A stretch of DNA of 64,000 nucleotides. It comes from CBDFNN01 sp965250215. GTDB taxonomy: Bacteria > Bacteroidota > Rhodothermia > Rhodothermales > DATKEJ01. The notes beneath the pieces were generated by a model. The model worked only from the letters and a program-made list of their open reading frames with translations. It searched no databases and had not been told where the DNA came from. Of the stretch, positions 8,904-18,041 are shown one piece after another (the stretch's first letter is position 1; the number at the start of each line of letters is the position of its first letter). Where the stretch lies: contig CBDFNN010000004.1 of the NCBI GenBank assembly GCA_965250215.1, positions 868,001-932,000 on the forward strand. The letters are read 5' to 3'. The position numbers and the translations under genes were made by a program.

Positions 8904-9707
8904 ATGAAGTCAATATTGAATCTAGTTGTTATAATCGCTATCGCATTTTCTTTTACCAGCTGCTCTTCGAGCGCTAAAAATATGGCTGATGGGGGAAATA
9001 CGGCAGATGCAACTGGCGTTGGAGTTGAGGCTCCGTCAGGAGCTGACATTCTCTTTGACGGGAAGAATGAGACCCTACATGAGATGTGGCGATATTGGGA
9101 GGAGGGACCTCGATTTGCTGCCAAAATGCCTATTAAGTGGGAAGTCAAAGACGACAAGTGGGGACCAACATTGTCCACAATGGACCCAGCTGCAGCTGGT
9201 GGGAAATACGGAGCTGCTGATATCGTAACTAAGAAAGCCTATCGAGATTTTCGACTGCACGTAGAATTTCTAATAACCGAGCCCAAGGGGAATAGTGGAG
9301 TTTATCTGCAAAATCGATATGAAATGCAGATTGTCGATGGCGAGTCTACAAAGCATGGAATGGGTGCCGTGATCAATGAGTCTGAGTCGCCTTACCACCT
9401 ATATAAGGGTGTCGGTGAGTGGAATTCCTATGACATCCAGTTTAAGGCCGCGCGCTTTGAGGGCGGAAAGAAGACCGAGCACGCTAAGGTCACTATGTAT
9501 TTCAATGGTGAAAAGGCGCATACGAATTTCCCAATCTCACAGGTTTGGGGAGGACCTAATTCAGGCGTCGATGGCGGGAATGACAAAGGAAAAGGAGTAA
9601 CGGATACTCCGCAAGGACTTAAGCTTCAGGCCGAGGGTCATGATGTACGCTACAGGAACGTATGGATCATGGACAAAGACTTCGGCAGCGGGTCGACTGA
9701 CTTCTAA
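8904..9707 (+). CDS. DUF1080 / 3-keto-disaccharide hydrolase-like lipoprotein
   Basis: Protein of 267 aa with a lipobox (FTSCSS, Cys near residue 20). The domain is DUF1080 (concanavalin-like, now named 3-keto-disaccharide hydrolase): DILFDGKNETLHEMW, GNSGVYLQNRYEMQIVDG, EWNSYDIQFKAARF, and a terminal RYRNVWI. Members cleave 3-keto-glycosides or bind glycans in the periplasm. The sugar-isomerase-like Tat protein at the window start belongs to a family often found with DUF1080 genes, but the two are 8 kb apart here, so a shared pathway is only a suggestion. Confidence 0.88.
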   Translation: MKSILNLVVIIAIAFSFTSCSSSAKNMADGGNTADATGVGVEAPSGADILFDGKNETLHEMWRYWEEGPRFAAKMPIKWEVKDDKWGPTLSTMDPAAAGGKYGAADIVTKKAYRDFRLHVEFLITEPKGNSGVYLQNRYEMQIVDGESTKHGMGAVINESESPYHLYKGVGEWNSYDIQFKAARFEGGKKTEHAKVTMYFNGEKAHTNFPISQVWGGPNSGVDGGNDKGKGVTDTPQGLKLQAEGHDVRYRNVWIMDKDFGSGSTDF

Positions 9708-9754
9708 AGTCGAACATTCGATATTCCGAGCTTTACAGTTGGGAGTCAGAAATT

Positions 9755-9789
9755 CGGACCATCGGACCATCGGACCATCGGTATTTCGG
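9755..9789. repeat. 8-bp array (CGGACCAT x3) followed by CGGTATTTCGG
   Basis: Three perfect CGGACCAT units (9755-9778), preceded by AAATT and followed by CGGTATTTCGG. The same flanking strings surround the CGGACTAT array at 22768, so these are two copies of one dispersed element. It lies between the DUF1080 stop and a headless gene remnant. Confidence 0.85.
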
Positions 9790-9963
9790 TCACTCATAGG
9801 AAGGATAGCAGCGGGATACTCGGAAGGAGAGTTTCGGGATCGCCGATGGAGTATTTCAAAGGAGCTTTTTAACGAGGGCAAATCTGTCAAAATATTTGCT
9901 CGCGAACTGGGCGGAAAAGACTTCATCAGTCTGAATTACTACGAGACCTCAAAGGACGATTAG
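9790..9963 (+). pseudogene. Remnant or start-less small gene downstream of the CGGACCAT array
   Basis: From 9790 to the TAG at 9961-9963 the frame encodes a protein-like sequence (YSEGEFRDRRWSISKEL, then FARELGGKDFISLNYY). It reads like the C-terminal half of a compact conserved protein of the sort seen in Bacteroidota, but I cannot name the family. No ATG, GTG or TTG lies between the array and the conserved part; in-frame sequence further upstream is array-derived and then runs into the end of the DUF1080 gene. It may be a gene whose 5' end was replaced by the array, or a small gene with a non-canonical start. Confidence 0.4.
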
Positions 9964-10088
9964 GGGCCGAGAGATGAGAGTCTCGGAGGCTCTGGCGTTT
10001 TTTGAGAAGAATGTCTCCGTATCGGTCTTAGATCGACCTGCAAAGACTATTATCTTGTTACACCCTCCCATACACCAAGAGAAGCGAC

Positions 10089-11192
10089 TTGAGAGAACTT
10101 ATCAAGATTATAGAAGAAGGGAATCGCCTGCATCTCCTCGAGGAGGCCTTTTGTCTGGCAACTGTTGTAAAAATTGGTGGATCAACCTACAGACGTCCGG
10201 GCGCGAGAATGCTGATCAAATCAGATGGATCGAGTATTGGTACAGTGAGTGGTGGTTGCCTAGAGTCCGAGATCGCGTTACAAGGCTTGGATGTCATCAC
10301 AGATGGCTCTGCGAGGGTGATTGAGTTTACGCTTGACGAGGACGACCTCATTTACGGATTTGGAAGTGGCTGCAACGGAACGGTGCGGGTTCTTCTTCAG
10401 AAGATTGATCCAAGTGACAAGCAATCACTTTGGCCTGCCTTATCTCAAATTGGTCAAAATCGTGACGATCTACTTTTGTCAAGTGTGGTAGGTCCAAGTG
10501 GAGCGAAGTGTCTTGGCTCTCATCTTTTGCTCGGTGAAGATGGTGCGATCGATAAGTCTTCAATGCCATTGTTCATTTTGAACCCTTTGGTTCACAACCT
10601 AGAAAAAGAGTGGACTTCATTTGGCTCGTCGGAGACTGTGGCTTTAGATTTGAGAGGCGAACAATTTCGAGTTTTCGTCGAAAGGATCATGCCACCTCCG
10701 AGACTCATGATCTTTGGCGAAGGAGTCGATGCCAACGAAGTATCCCGCCTTGCAGCAGAATTGTCTTGGAAAACAGCCATTGTAGGAAGGAAAAGTCCCG
10801 GCGAAATGAAGGAAAAACTTCCCTTCAGCGGTGAACATTTTTTCCTAATGCACCCAGAAGAGTCAGCTTCGACCTTTATTCCTGACTCGAGAACTGCCGC
10901 TCTTGTAATGAATCATAACTACGTCAGAGACAAAGCCGTCTTGAAAGCACTCTTAGATATAGACCTTCCATACATCGGCGTCTTAGGACCACGAGAAAGA
11001 GGGAATCAGATGTTAGAGGAAATCGATCCGATGGCCTCTTCTTTTCATTCCAAGGTCCATGCACCCATGGGTCTGAATATTGGATCGGAGACTCCAGAGG
11101 AGATTGCGTTGTCAATAATATCCGAGGTGCAGGCCGTCTTTACAGAGAAAAATGGCGGTTATCTCAAGGATCAATCGGGTCCGATACACTAG
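10089..11192 (+). CDS. xdhC: XdhC/CoxI family protein
   Basis: Protein of 367 aa with a TTG start at 10089. XdhC proteins bind molybdenum cofactor, promote its sulfuration and insert it into xanthine-dehydrogenase-family hydroxylases. The N-terminal XdhC/CoxI domain shows ATVVKIGGSTYRRPGARM, GTVSGGCLESEI and the Cys-containing GFGSGCNGTV. The C-terminal Rossmann-like XdhC_C domain shows LMIFGEGVDANEV, ALVMNHNY and YIGVLGPRER. No molybdenum hydroxylase or cofactor biosynthesis gene is in the window, so the client enzyme is elsewhere. A hairpin follows the stop directly. Confidence 0.9.
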   Translation: MRELIKIIEEGNRLHLLEEAFCLATVVKIGGSTYRRPGARMLIKSDGSSIGTVSGGCLESEIALQGLDVITDGSARVIEFTLDEDDLIYGFGSGCNGTVRVLLQKIDPSDKQSLWPALSQIGQNRDDLLLSSVVGPSGAKCLGSHLLLGEDGAIDKSSMPLFILNPLVHNLEKEWTSFGSSETVALDLRGEQFRVFVERIMPPPRLMIFGEGVDANEVSRLAAELSWKTAIVGRKSPGEMKEKLPFSGEHFFLMHPEESASTFIPDSRTAALVMNHNYVRDKAVLKALLDIDLPYIGVLGPRERGNQMLEEIDPMASSFHSKVHAPMGLNIGSETPEEIALSIISEVQAVFTEKNGGYLKDQSGPIH

Positions 11193-11212
11193 AGAATGAC
11201 TTCTGTCATTTT
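11193..11212 (+). terminator. Hairpin after xdhC
   Basis: Starting at the base after the xdhC TAG, AGAATGAC pairs with GTCATTTT across a TTCT loop (11193-11212). The stem is about 6-8 bp and ends in a short T-run, so it is a plausible intrinsic terminator of modest strength. Confidence 0.5.
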
Positions 11213-11273
11213 CGATCGCGATAATATCGGATGATTACCAATCTCTTGTCTCAGCTCAGAACAAAAAGCCGAG

Positions 11274-11299
11274 AGTACAGGTAACATTTAACCTGTACT
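11274..11299. promoter_or_regulatory. Perfect 9-bp inverted repeat upstream of the CotH gene
   Basis: AGTACAGGT (11274-11282) and ACCTGTACT (11291-11299) are perfect reverse complements separated by 8 bp. They lie about 100 bp upstream of the ATG at 11402. The site could be a dimeric regulator operator or an RNA hairpin; there is no T-run after it. Confidence 0.5.
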
Positions 11300-11401
11300 A
11301 ATGCAAGCAAGCGAGGCAGAAGCTTACCCGTGGACCAGCCATTTTGGTCATTCAAATCACGGGCTTCTACACTATTCTTCGAGCCTCCCACCACAGTAAT
11401 A

Positions 11402-14400
11402 ATGATATTTTTGCAGAGGCCAAAGGCCTTTTTGCTGGGGACGGTTCTGTCCGCCCTTTCGATATTTTTTGCTCCTGATCTATTTGGACAAGTCGTCATT
11501 AACGAGTTCATGGCCAAGAACGACACAATTCTAGCCGACGAAGACGGAGCCTTTTCCGATTGGATTGAACTCTATAATTCTGGAGGGAGCGCGGTAGATC
11601 TAGGTGGCTGGACCATTACTGATAATAATGTCATTCCTGACAAGTGGACTTTTCCCTCGATCAGCATTCCGTCTGGTGCTTACTTGGTGATTTTTGCCTC
11701 GGGTAAAAATCGAGTCGATCCAGCATCCGAGCTCCACACCAACTTTGGGCTGAGTGCGAGTGGCGAGTATCTCGGCTTATTTAATGATACCGGCGGGGTG
11801 CAGTTTGCCTACAATCCGGACTACGGCCTACAATTTGCGGATGTGTCCTACGGACTTGATGGGACATCGGCTTCTTTTCCAGCTGGATATTTCGATATTC
11901 CCACGCCCAATGCCGAGAATGGAATCGGCGATCCAACATACAAGGCTCAGGTTCCGAGCCTTAGCATAAGTCACGGTTATTATAACAATCCGTTTAATCT
12001 ATCCATGTCATCTCCCGATGGCATCGGAATACGGTATACCTTGGATGGATCGGTCCCGAGCTCTAGTAATGGCATAGACTACATCGGAGCATTTTTAGTC
12101 GACAAGACTTCCGTCATTCGAGCAGTTGCTACTGGTGGCGGATTTGATGATTCCGATGCCGTGACCAGCACCTACGTTTTTTCTTCAGATGTGTTAACCC
12201 AAAGCGCCTCACCGATTGGTTGGCCAACATCGCCAATCAACGGACAGGTCTTCGACTATGAGATGGACCCAGTCATCACTGGAGATGGAAGTGCGAGCAC
12301 AATGATTACGGACTCCTTCCAGGATATCTCGACTCTTTCGATCGCTATAGATCCGGATAGTCTCTTTGATCCATTAGCAGGAATCTTTGTCAATGCCGAA
12401 GAGCGATGGGAGCGGTCCGCTTCCTTTGAACTTATTGATTTGAACGGTGGGCTTGGATTTCAAGTAAATGCGGGTTTGAAAATGAGGGGTGGAGAGAGTA
12501 GATCAGATAGCAACCCGAAGCACTCTTTCGGTTTGGAATTCAAAAGTGAATTTGGTCCTTCTAAATTGGAGTACCCACTCTTTGGTGTCGATGGATCGTC
12601 CAGCTTTGACAAGTTAGACTTGAAAACGGCACAGAGCTATTCTTGGGCATTCAAAGGCGATTCTAAAAACACCTTCCTGCGTGACATTACAATCAGGGAT
12701 CTGCAGGGCGCAATTGGTCAGCCATATGTCAGAAGTCTTTTCCATCATCTCTTTATCAATGGAGTCTATTTTGGGCTTTACATGACAGAGGAGAGGCCTG
12801 ATGCTACTTTTGGCAGTGACTACCTAGGAGGCCAGAAAGCAGACTATGACGTCTTAAAATCTGCCGGTAGCAGTGGAAGTTATCTCACCGAGGCTGCTGA
12901 TGGAGACATAAACGGTGATTGGAAAACGCTCTGGGATCTTACCCGACTTCAAAATAGCAGTCCAACTCAAGCTCGTTATATGCAGATGCAGGCACTAAAT
13001 CCAGATGGTACTCCTAATCCAAGTTTTCCGGATTTGCTTGATGTAGACAATCTGATCGATCACATGCTGTTGAGCTTCTATTTCAGCACTTTTGACGGCC
13101 CGCTGTCTTGGTTTCGATCTAGTGTTGCCGAGAAAGGATCCAATAATTGGTTTGGGTTGAGAGATGGTTTTAGGGATACTCGGGGGTTCAAATTTGTCCA
13201 GCAAGACGCGGAGCACTCTTTTGGTGTTATCCAAGACGAAACCGATCAAGTCAATCGTGTTGGACCGCTTCAAATTTCTTTCCAAGGTGATTTTAGCGTC
13301 AGTAATCCGCAATACTTGCATCAAGATTTGACAACCACAACGGACTACGTTATGGAATTGGCAGATCGGACCTATGAATTGATTTTTAACAACGGGCCGC
13401 TGACCCTCGCAAATGTCACGGCAGCGGTGAATACTAGAAAAGCGGAGATCGAAAATGCGATCGTGGCTGAGTCGGCCAGATGGGGAGATGCACAAAGAGA
13501 ACCAGCCTACACAAAGGCGGACTGGGAGAGTGCGGTGAATGACCAGCTTTCGTTTTTGACTGGTAGAGCCAATGCACTTTTGGCAGAGATGAGAATAGCT
13601 GGTGTATACCCTGCAAACAATCCGCCGGAGTTTTCAAATTCGGCGACCAGCTACAACAGATTCGAAGGGCCTGTTGGCGCTGGTTTTCAATTGGCTATCG
13701 ACAATACGGGTAATTCGAATGAGGGAACGATCTACTATACGATTGATCTTTCAGACCCTCGGGCTCCCGGTGGTGCGAACCAGGGAATTGATGGTGGAGA
13801 CTCCAAAACCTTAAGTATTTCAGGAACAATGACGGTCAACGCTAGGGTTCTGGATGGTGGAGTTTGGTCGGCTTTGCAGACGGCTACATTCTATGCACCT
13901 CAAATGCTGGATAAACTGGTGATCAACGAAATCCACTACCATCCAATTGACGAGGGCATTGTAGACACACCGGGGTATGTAGATGGAGACGAGTTCGAAT
14001 TTCTCGAGATTAAGAATGTCTCAAACGTCACTCTTGAACTCCAAGGAGTGCATTTCACAGACGGGATCGGATTTACCTTTCCCCCGGGTTCTAGTATCGA
14101 GGCCGGCGACTTCGTCGTACTTGCCGAAAATGAAGTTGAATTTGAAAATCGATATGGATTTGCTCCTGATTTCAAATACTCGGACAAACTTAAGAATACC
14201 GGGGAGAGGGTCGCCTTGAACGATTTCGCTGGTACGCTGCTAGACAGTTTGACTTTTGGGGATAGTCTTCCATGGACAAGTTTACCAGATGGGACAGGAC
14301 CAAGCTTATCTCTAGACTCTTCAGCGGGCACAAATAATTCTTCTCCTGGACAATGGTATCCATCAGACTCTGACAATGGAAGCCCTGGAGCAGAAAATAC

Positions 14401-15061
14401 CATTAATGTGGGTCTTCAACTTGCGATTAAGGCGGTTTTAGGTGGAGCCTGGACTGGAACCGAGATGCGGACCGATCTAAATAGTAATGGCTTCATTCTC
14501 CTAGATCAACCATACCAGGATGTCCCGATAATAACCGTTTCAACTAGCTTTTTTGCGGAGAATCCGGATGTTGTTGACTGGGTTTGGTTAGAACTAAGGA
14601 CAACAACAGATCCTTTAAGCTTCGTATTTCGAGAAGCCTTCCTAATCCTGAAAGATGGTAGTCTGATGAATACATTGGGCTCAACTTCCCTCGGACTTTT
14701 TGGTCCTGGCTCAGCTAGCTATTATCTGGTCCTCGGACACAGAAATCATCTACCTATTATGACAGCCTTACCCGTCTCCTTGAGTATGAGTCCAACAAGC
14801 TATGATTTCACAAGCAGTGCGGGTCAGGCCTTCGGAATTAATGCAATGCGCAATCAGGGAGGCGTCTTTGCGCTTTGGCCAGGTGACGGAAACTCAGACA
14901 GGAGTGTTAGTGCCTTTGACTTTCTTCAGGTATGGCTCCTTCAAAATGGTGGAGCTCCTGGATATCTTTCTGGAGATTTCGACTTGAATGCGAATGTGAC
15001 TGCTTTCGATTTCTTACAGGCTTGGTTACCGTCAAACGGATCGTCGAGTCAAGTACCGTAG
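11402..15061 (+). CDS. Giant secreted CotH-kinase / lamin-tail-domain protein with dockerin-like C-terminus
   Basis: Protein of about 1219 aa; the ATG at 11402 is chosen because a signal peptide begins there (hydrophobic core, cleavage after LFGQ). In order: a lamin-tail (LTD) domain (VVINEFMAKND onward, residues about 31-140); a chitobiase/FN3-like module (GIRYTLDGSVPSSS); a CotH kinase-like domain (about 330-720: LKMRGGESRSDSNPKHSF, YPLFG, FHHLFINGVYFGLYMTEERPD, DAEHSF); a second LTD (LVINEIHYHP); and a C-terminal beta-domain (WVWLELR, GHRNHLPIM) ending in two dockerin-like repeats (GDGNSDRSVSAFDFL, FDLNANVTAFDFL) and SQVP. The last part is shared with the protein at 32777. No T9SS type A domain is visible. 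Likely a cell-surface or secreted structural or enzymatic protein. Confidence 0.85.
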   Translation: MIFLQRPKAFLLGTVLSALSIFFAPDLFGQVVINEFMAKNDTILADEDGAFSDWIELYNSGGSAVDLGGWTITDNNVIPDKWTFPSISIPSGAYLVIFASGKNRVDPASELHTNFGLSASGEYLGLFNDTGGVQFAYNPDYGLQFADVSYGLDGTSASFPAGYFDIPTPNAENGIGDPTYKAQVPSLSISHGYYNNPFNLSMSSPDGIGIRYTLDGSVPSSSNGIDYIGAFLVDKTSVIRAVATGGGFDDSDAVTSTYVFSSDVLTQSASPIGWPTSPINGQVFDYEMDPVITGDGSASTMITDSFQDISTLSIAIDPDSLFDPLAGIFVNAEERWERSASFELIDLNGGLGFQVNAGLKMRGGESRSDSNPKHSFGLEFKSEFGPSKLEYPLFGVDGSSSFDKLDLKTAQSYSWAFKGDSKNTFLRDITIRDLQGAIGQPYVRSLFHHLFINGVYFGLYMTEERPDATFGSDYLGGQKADYDVLKSAGSSGSYLTEAADGDINGDWKTLWDLTRLQNSSPTQARYMQMQALNPDGTPNPSFPDLLDVDNLIDHMLLSFYFSTFDGPLSWFRSSVAEKGSNNWFGLRDGFRDTRGFKFVQQDAEHSFGVIQDETDQVNRVGPLQISFQGDFSVSNPQYLHQDLTTTTDYVMELADRTYELIFNNGPLTLANVTAAVNTRKAEIENAIVAESARWGDAQREPAYTKADWESAVNDQLSFLTGRANALLAEMRIAGVYPANNPPEFSNSATSYNRFEGPVGAGFQLAIDNTGNSNEGTIYYTIDLSDPRAPGGANQGIDGGDSKTLSISGTMTVNARVLDGGVWSALQTATFYAPQMLDKLVINEIHYHPIDEGIVDTPGYVDGDEFEFLEIKNVSNVTLELQGVHFTDGIGFTFPPGSSIEAGDFVVLAENEVEFENRYGFAPDFKYSDKLKNTGERVALNDFAGTLLDSLTFGDSLPWTSLPDGTGPSLSLDSSAGTNNSSPGQWYPSDSDNGSPGAENTINVGLQLAIKAVLGGAWTGTEMRTDLNSNGFILLDQPYQDVPIITVSTSFFAENPDVVDWVWLELRTTTDPLSFVFREAFLILKDGSLMNTLGSTSLGLFGPGSASYYLVLGHRNHLPIMTALPVSLSMSPTSYDFTSSAGQAFGINAMRNQGGVFALWPGDGNSDRSVSAFDFLQVWLLQNGGAPGYLSGDFDLNANVTAFDFLQAWLPSNGSSSQVP

Positions 15062-15064
15062 CAG

Positions 15065-15085
15065 TTTCGAGTTGCGAGTTACTGA
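15065..15085. repeat. 7-bp word array (tttcgag, ttgcgag, ttactga) between convergent stops
   Basis: Three 7-mers fill the 17-bp spacer between the CotH-protein TAG (15059-15061) and the DUF1593 TAA (15079-15081, minus strand), and the last unit contains the latter stop. The word CGAGTTG also recurs at 27230. Confidence 0.55.
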
Positions 15086-16554
15086 AGCTCAATGATGGCG
15101 CGGCGATAGGAATAGAGTGGTGGTTCTCCTCGGTCGATGACTTCAAGAATCACATGTAAGGATCCCTTCTGTTGTATTTCGCTGATATTGATTTCGAGGC
15201 TATACCCCTGCGTTCCTCTAGCACCGGAGTAGTCAGGAAGGGCCGTTTTATATTTTCCGCGGAAGTCGCCGGCCTCGTCGTAGACATACCATCGATAGTT
15301 GAGAAGATCTCCGTCTGGATCGCTTGATCCCTCTGAAGACAGTTTAATGCTTGCGGGTACAGTGGCCTTGAGCTTTAACGGCCTTTTCGTCTTGTCCCCA
15401 TTCAGCACAGCGATCGGATTGTGATTTGCATCTTCGAATCTTTCGGCAACATTCCAGTCCATCCGTGCGGCAAAGTCGTGCTGGTAGCCTTCACGCCAAC
15501 GCCAAATAGTGGCGTGGTTCGTTGTGTAGTCCTCGCCATCGAGCCCTGTGACCTTGTCCTTCGCATTCGTCCAAATGGGTCTACTTTCTCCCTGTGGCTG
15601 ATGTATTTGGTATCTACCTCCCCAACCTCCATAGCTTGGTGATTCATTCCAGGCAAGGCCATTTTCTATCAGGCCGAGGAAGGAGGGAGTGTCACCCTCA
15701 GTCAGATATTTTGTGGCTGGATATCTTGTACCGAGAGGACCATGCCTCCGAATATTTGCAAAATGAAAGGCATTGCTAACGAGATCCCAATTGGGTCCTT
15801 CGAAATTGCCGTGGAATTTGTCACCCGAGATTCCAACCCAGGTACCGTTCGAATAATTATCACCTCCTTCGTCGCTAGGAGTTACAATGTAGAAGAGATC
15901 AGGAAACTCCCTCCGTAGCCATGGTCCCGAGTCGTCCTGATCGGCGATGGCATAGACCCTTATTTTCGATACGAATGCATCGAGATCATGGGTGCTTCGG
16001 GTCTTCCGGACTTTCCATAGGGCTTGGGCAAGACAATTTGATCCACCCCAGATGCTGACCCATACTGGACGATCGTCGTTCCTGTCTATGACAGAAATGA
16101 TAAAATCAGATCCTTCCGAGTCCTGACCTTCACCGACTGCACCCATTCCGTATACGGGCTGGCAAGATTTGATTCTATTGGCCAGGTCTTCCGCGCTGGG
16201 ATAGCCATCTTTGTGCCTCATTAGATTGTCTCGGACCAGTCCGAAGGCTTCAATGTGACCAAAGATTCGGTCGGTCTGGACTTCATCTCGCAACCAGGTT
16301 GACGTTGTTGCTAGAATGCCTTCGGTATCGAATTCGTTTGAGTAAACGAGATACCGGACGAGCGACTGTGCGTCGTCTGGTTCGTTACCGATGTCTGTGA
16401 GAACCAAAACTCTCGGTCGCTGGGATTCGGCTCTTGCTGAGATAGCAGTTTTAGCCGGAGTCATTTCTTGCTTGATGTCTCTCCTTGGAGAGGAGCAGGC
16501 GAAGAGAAGGGAAAGACCGAGGAAAAACGAAAAGTGGAGGACTGAGCGAGTCAT
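15079..16554 (-). CDS. DUF1593 nucleoside-hydrolase-like lipoprotein
   Basis: Protein of 491 aa with a lipobox (LLFACSS, Cys near residue 20). The N-terminal domain (about 48-330) is DUF1593, a relative of nucleoside hydrolases: VLVLTDIGNEPDDAQSLVRYL carries the Asp cluster that binds calcium in that fold, and WVSIWGGSNCLAQAL follows. The C-terminal part (about 380-490) is an Ig-like domain (SSDPDGDLLNYRWYVYDE). Members sit in carbohydrate-utilisation loci of Bacteroidota and Planctomycetota and are presumed glycan-active, but the reaction is not established. The GH10 xylanase lies upstream on the same strand. Confidence 0.85.
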   Translation of the reverse strand: MTRSVLHFSFFLGLSLLFACSSPRRDIKQEMTPAKTAISARAESQRPRVLVLTDIGNEPDDAQSLVRYLVYSNEFDTEGILATTSTWLRDEVQTDRIFGHIEAFGLVRDNLMRHKDGYPSAEDLANRIKSCQPVYGMGAVGEGQDSEGSDFIISVIDRNDDRPVWVSIWGGSNCLAQALWKVRKTRSTHDLDAFVSKIRVYAIADQDDSGPWLRREFPDLFYIVTPSDEGGDNYSNGTWVGISGDKFHGNFEGPNWDLVSNAFHFANIRRHGPLGTRYPATKYLTEGDTPSFLGLIENGLAWNESPSYGGWGGRYQIHQPQGESRPIWTNAKDKVTGLDGEDYTTNHATIWRWREGYQHDFAARMDWNVAERFEDANHNPIAVLNGDKTKRPLKLKATVPASIKLSSEGSSDPDGDLLNYRWYVYDEAGDFRGKYKTALPDYSGARGTQGYSLEINISEIQQKGSLHVILEVIDRGEPPLYSYRRAIIELQ

Positions 16555-16652
16555 AGGTGAATCCTATCGAAATTGATGAGTTAATCTTTACTGGCAAAGT
16601 ACTATGTCTCTGCAAAATATAGAAGACTACCAAGCAGAAATTGAGACCTAGC

Positions 16653-16687
16653 CGGAAAACGGCACACGGACGACGGAACACGTGTCT
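16653..16687. repeat. 7-bp word array (cggaaaa, cggcaca, cggacga, cggaaca, cgtgtct)
   Basis: Five 7-mers end at the TAA (16687-16689, minus strand) of the xylanase gene. The words CGGAAAA and CGGAACA recur exactly in the arrays at 18989 and 28025. Confidence 0.7.
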
Positions 16688-17802
16688 TATCCCGCCACGC
16701 ATTCCTCGGTCCCTCCCAGCGCGCTATATAGTCCACAATAGGCCGGCTTAGGTCGATAATTAGCATCAAAAAGCAATCCCCATTCGGGATTGCCCCAGAA
16801 GTTGATTAACCAAGAGTCGGGATCACGAAGTCCCCAGAAAGTAATTGCAAATTGTTGGTCTTGCGGAATGGCTCTAAAGTCATTGATCATGCTTACTAGC
16901 TTTTGACTCTGCTTTACAAGTGCATCTTGAGAGGGCGACGTCATTGAACCATCTTCATTGACACGTATGTCGATCTCCGACAAATGTACCTTCAAGCCAG
17001 TTGCAGCGACCTGATTTATCAGGTCACTAATTTGCTGATTGCTGGTGTTATTAGTGAGGTGCATTTGAAGCCCAACTCCATGAATCGGGACACCGCGATC
17101 CACGAAGTCTTCTAGCATGTCTAGCATGCCTCTTCGTTTGGCAGAATCGTAGGTCATTCCATAATCGTTGTAGAAAAGAAGCGCGCTTGGATCGGCTTCA
17201 TGTGCCATTTGGAAAAGCTTCGCGATGTAGTCATCTCCCATTTTATCTCGGAATACAAACTCTCTCATTCTTCCCGTTCCGCCATCTTCAAAGGCTTCAT
17301 TGACCACATCCCAAGTGACCGACTTGCCTGCGTAGCGAGACATGACAGAATTGATATACGATCTAACTTCATCCTCAAATTCCTGATCACTCCCGGTGAA
17401 AGACTGCACCCAACCTGGCGTCGATTGGTACCATACGAGAGCATGTCCGTGCACTTTCATTCCATTGTCTGTTGCGAAGTTGACGATTCTGTCAGACTCG
17501 TTCCAAGCAAACTGGCCCTTTATTGGATTCGTAATATTCTGCTTCATTTGATACTCCGCCGTGATATTATCAAAGGCATGAGTAATGGAGTTGACCCTGT
17601 CTTGATTCTCTGCGTGACTAGCTTGAATAGCCACTCCAATAGCAAAGGGAGCAACTTGCTTCAAAGATGGAAAGGAATCATCTTCCCGATCCGAACTTGA
17701 AGAGTCGCAAGAGACTAATAAAAGGAGGAGACTAAGAAGGGAAAATATTTTCAAAGGGTATGGGCTTTGTTCTCTCGAGGAATGCCGTGCGCTTTTTGTC
17801 AA
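16687..17802 (-). CDS. Endo-1,4-beta-xylanase, glycoside hydrolase family 10
   Basis: Protein of 371 aa, lipoprotein (LLLVSC, Cys near 32). Catalytic TIM barrel of GH10: HGHALVWYQSTPGW, the acid/base Glu169 in WDVVNEAFED, the nucleophile Glu276 in VHLSEIDIRV, and the late WGLRDPDSW. It cleaves internal xylan beta-1,4 bonds, probably at the cell surface. No carbohydrate-binding module, SusC/SusD pair or other hemicellulase is nearby apart from the DUF1593 protein, so this is not a full polysaccharide utilisation locus. Confidence 0.93.
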   Translation of the reverse strand: MTKSARHSSREQSPYPLKIFSLLSLLLLLVSCDSSSSDREDDSFPSLKQVAPFAIGVAIQASHAENQDRVNSITHAFDNITAEYQMKQNITNPIKGQFAWNESDRIVNFATDNGMKVHGHALVWYQSTPGWVQSFTGSDQEFEDEVRSYINSVMSRYAGKSVTWDVVNEAFEDGGTGRMREFVFRDKMGDDYIAKLFQMAHEADPSALLFYNDYGMTYDSAKRRGMLDMLEDFVDRGVPIHGVGLQMHLTNNTSNQQISDLINQVAATGLKVHLSEIDIRVNEDGSMTSPSQDALVKQSQKLVSMINDFRAIPQDQQFAITFWGLRDPDSWLINFWGNPEWGLLFDANYRPKPAYCGLYSALGGTEECVAG

Positions 17803-18041
17803 TGGAATATAGAGAAGTCAGATTTCACATCTTAGAAACATCACGATGGTAACAGAGATTCTTGTGATTGGTAATTTGGCCGTAGTCTATTATTAAGGAA
17901 GACAAACGAGTGACGATAAACGATTCATGGCAGGGGCCAGTTTACTTTGAGCGATATTTCGAATGGGAGTTATGGGACGGTACTCTAGACAGAGGATCGT
18001 CAAGTCGTTTAAAAATGTTCGTTCTTAAGTAAAGAGAGAAA

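Noticed and set aside
13434..13637. Proline-rich minus-strand frame inside the CotH gene
   Set aside because: Shadow of the plus-strand coding sequence.
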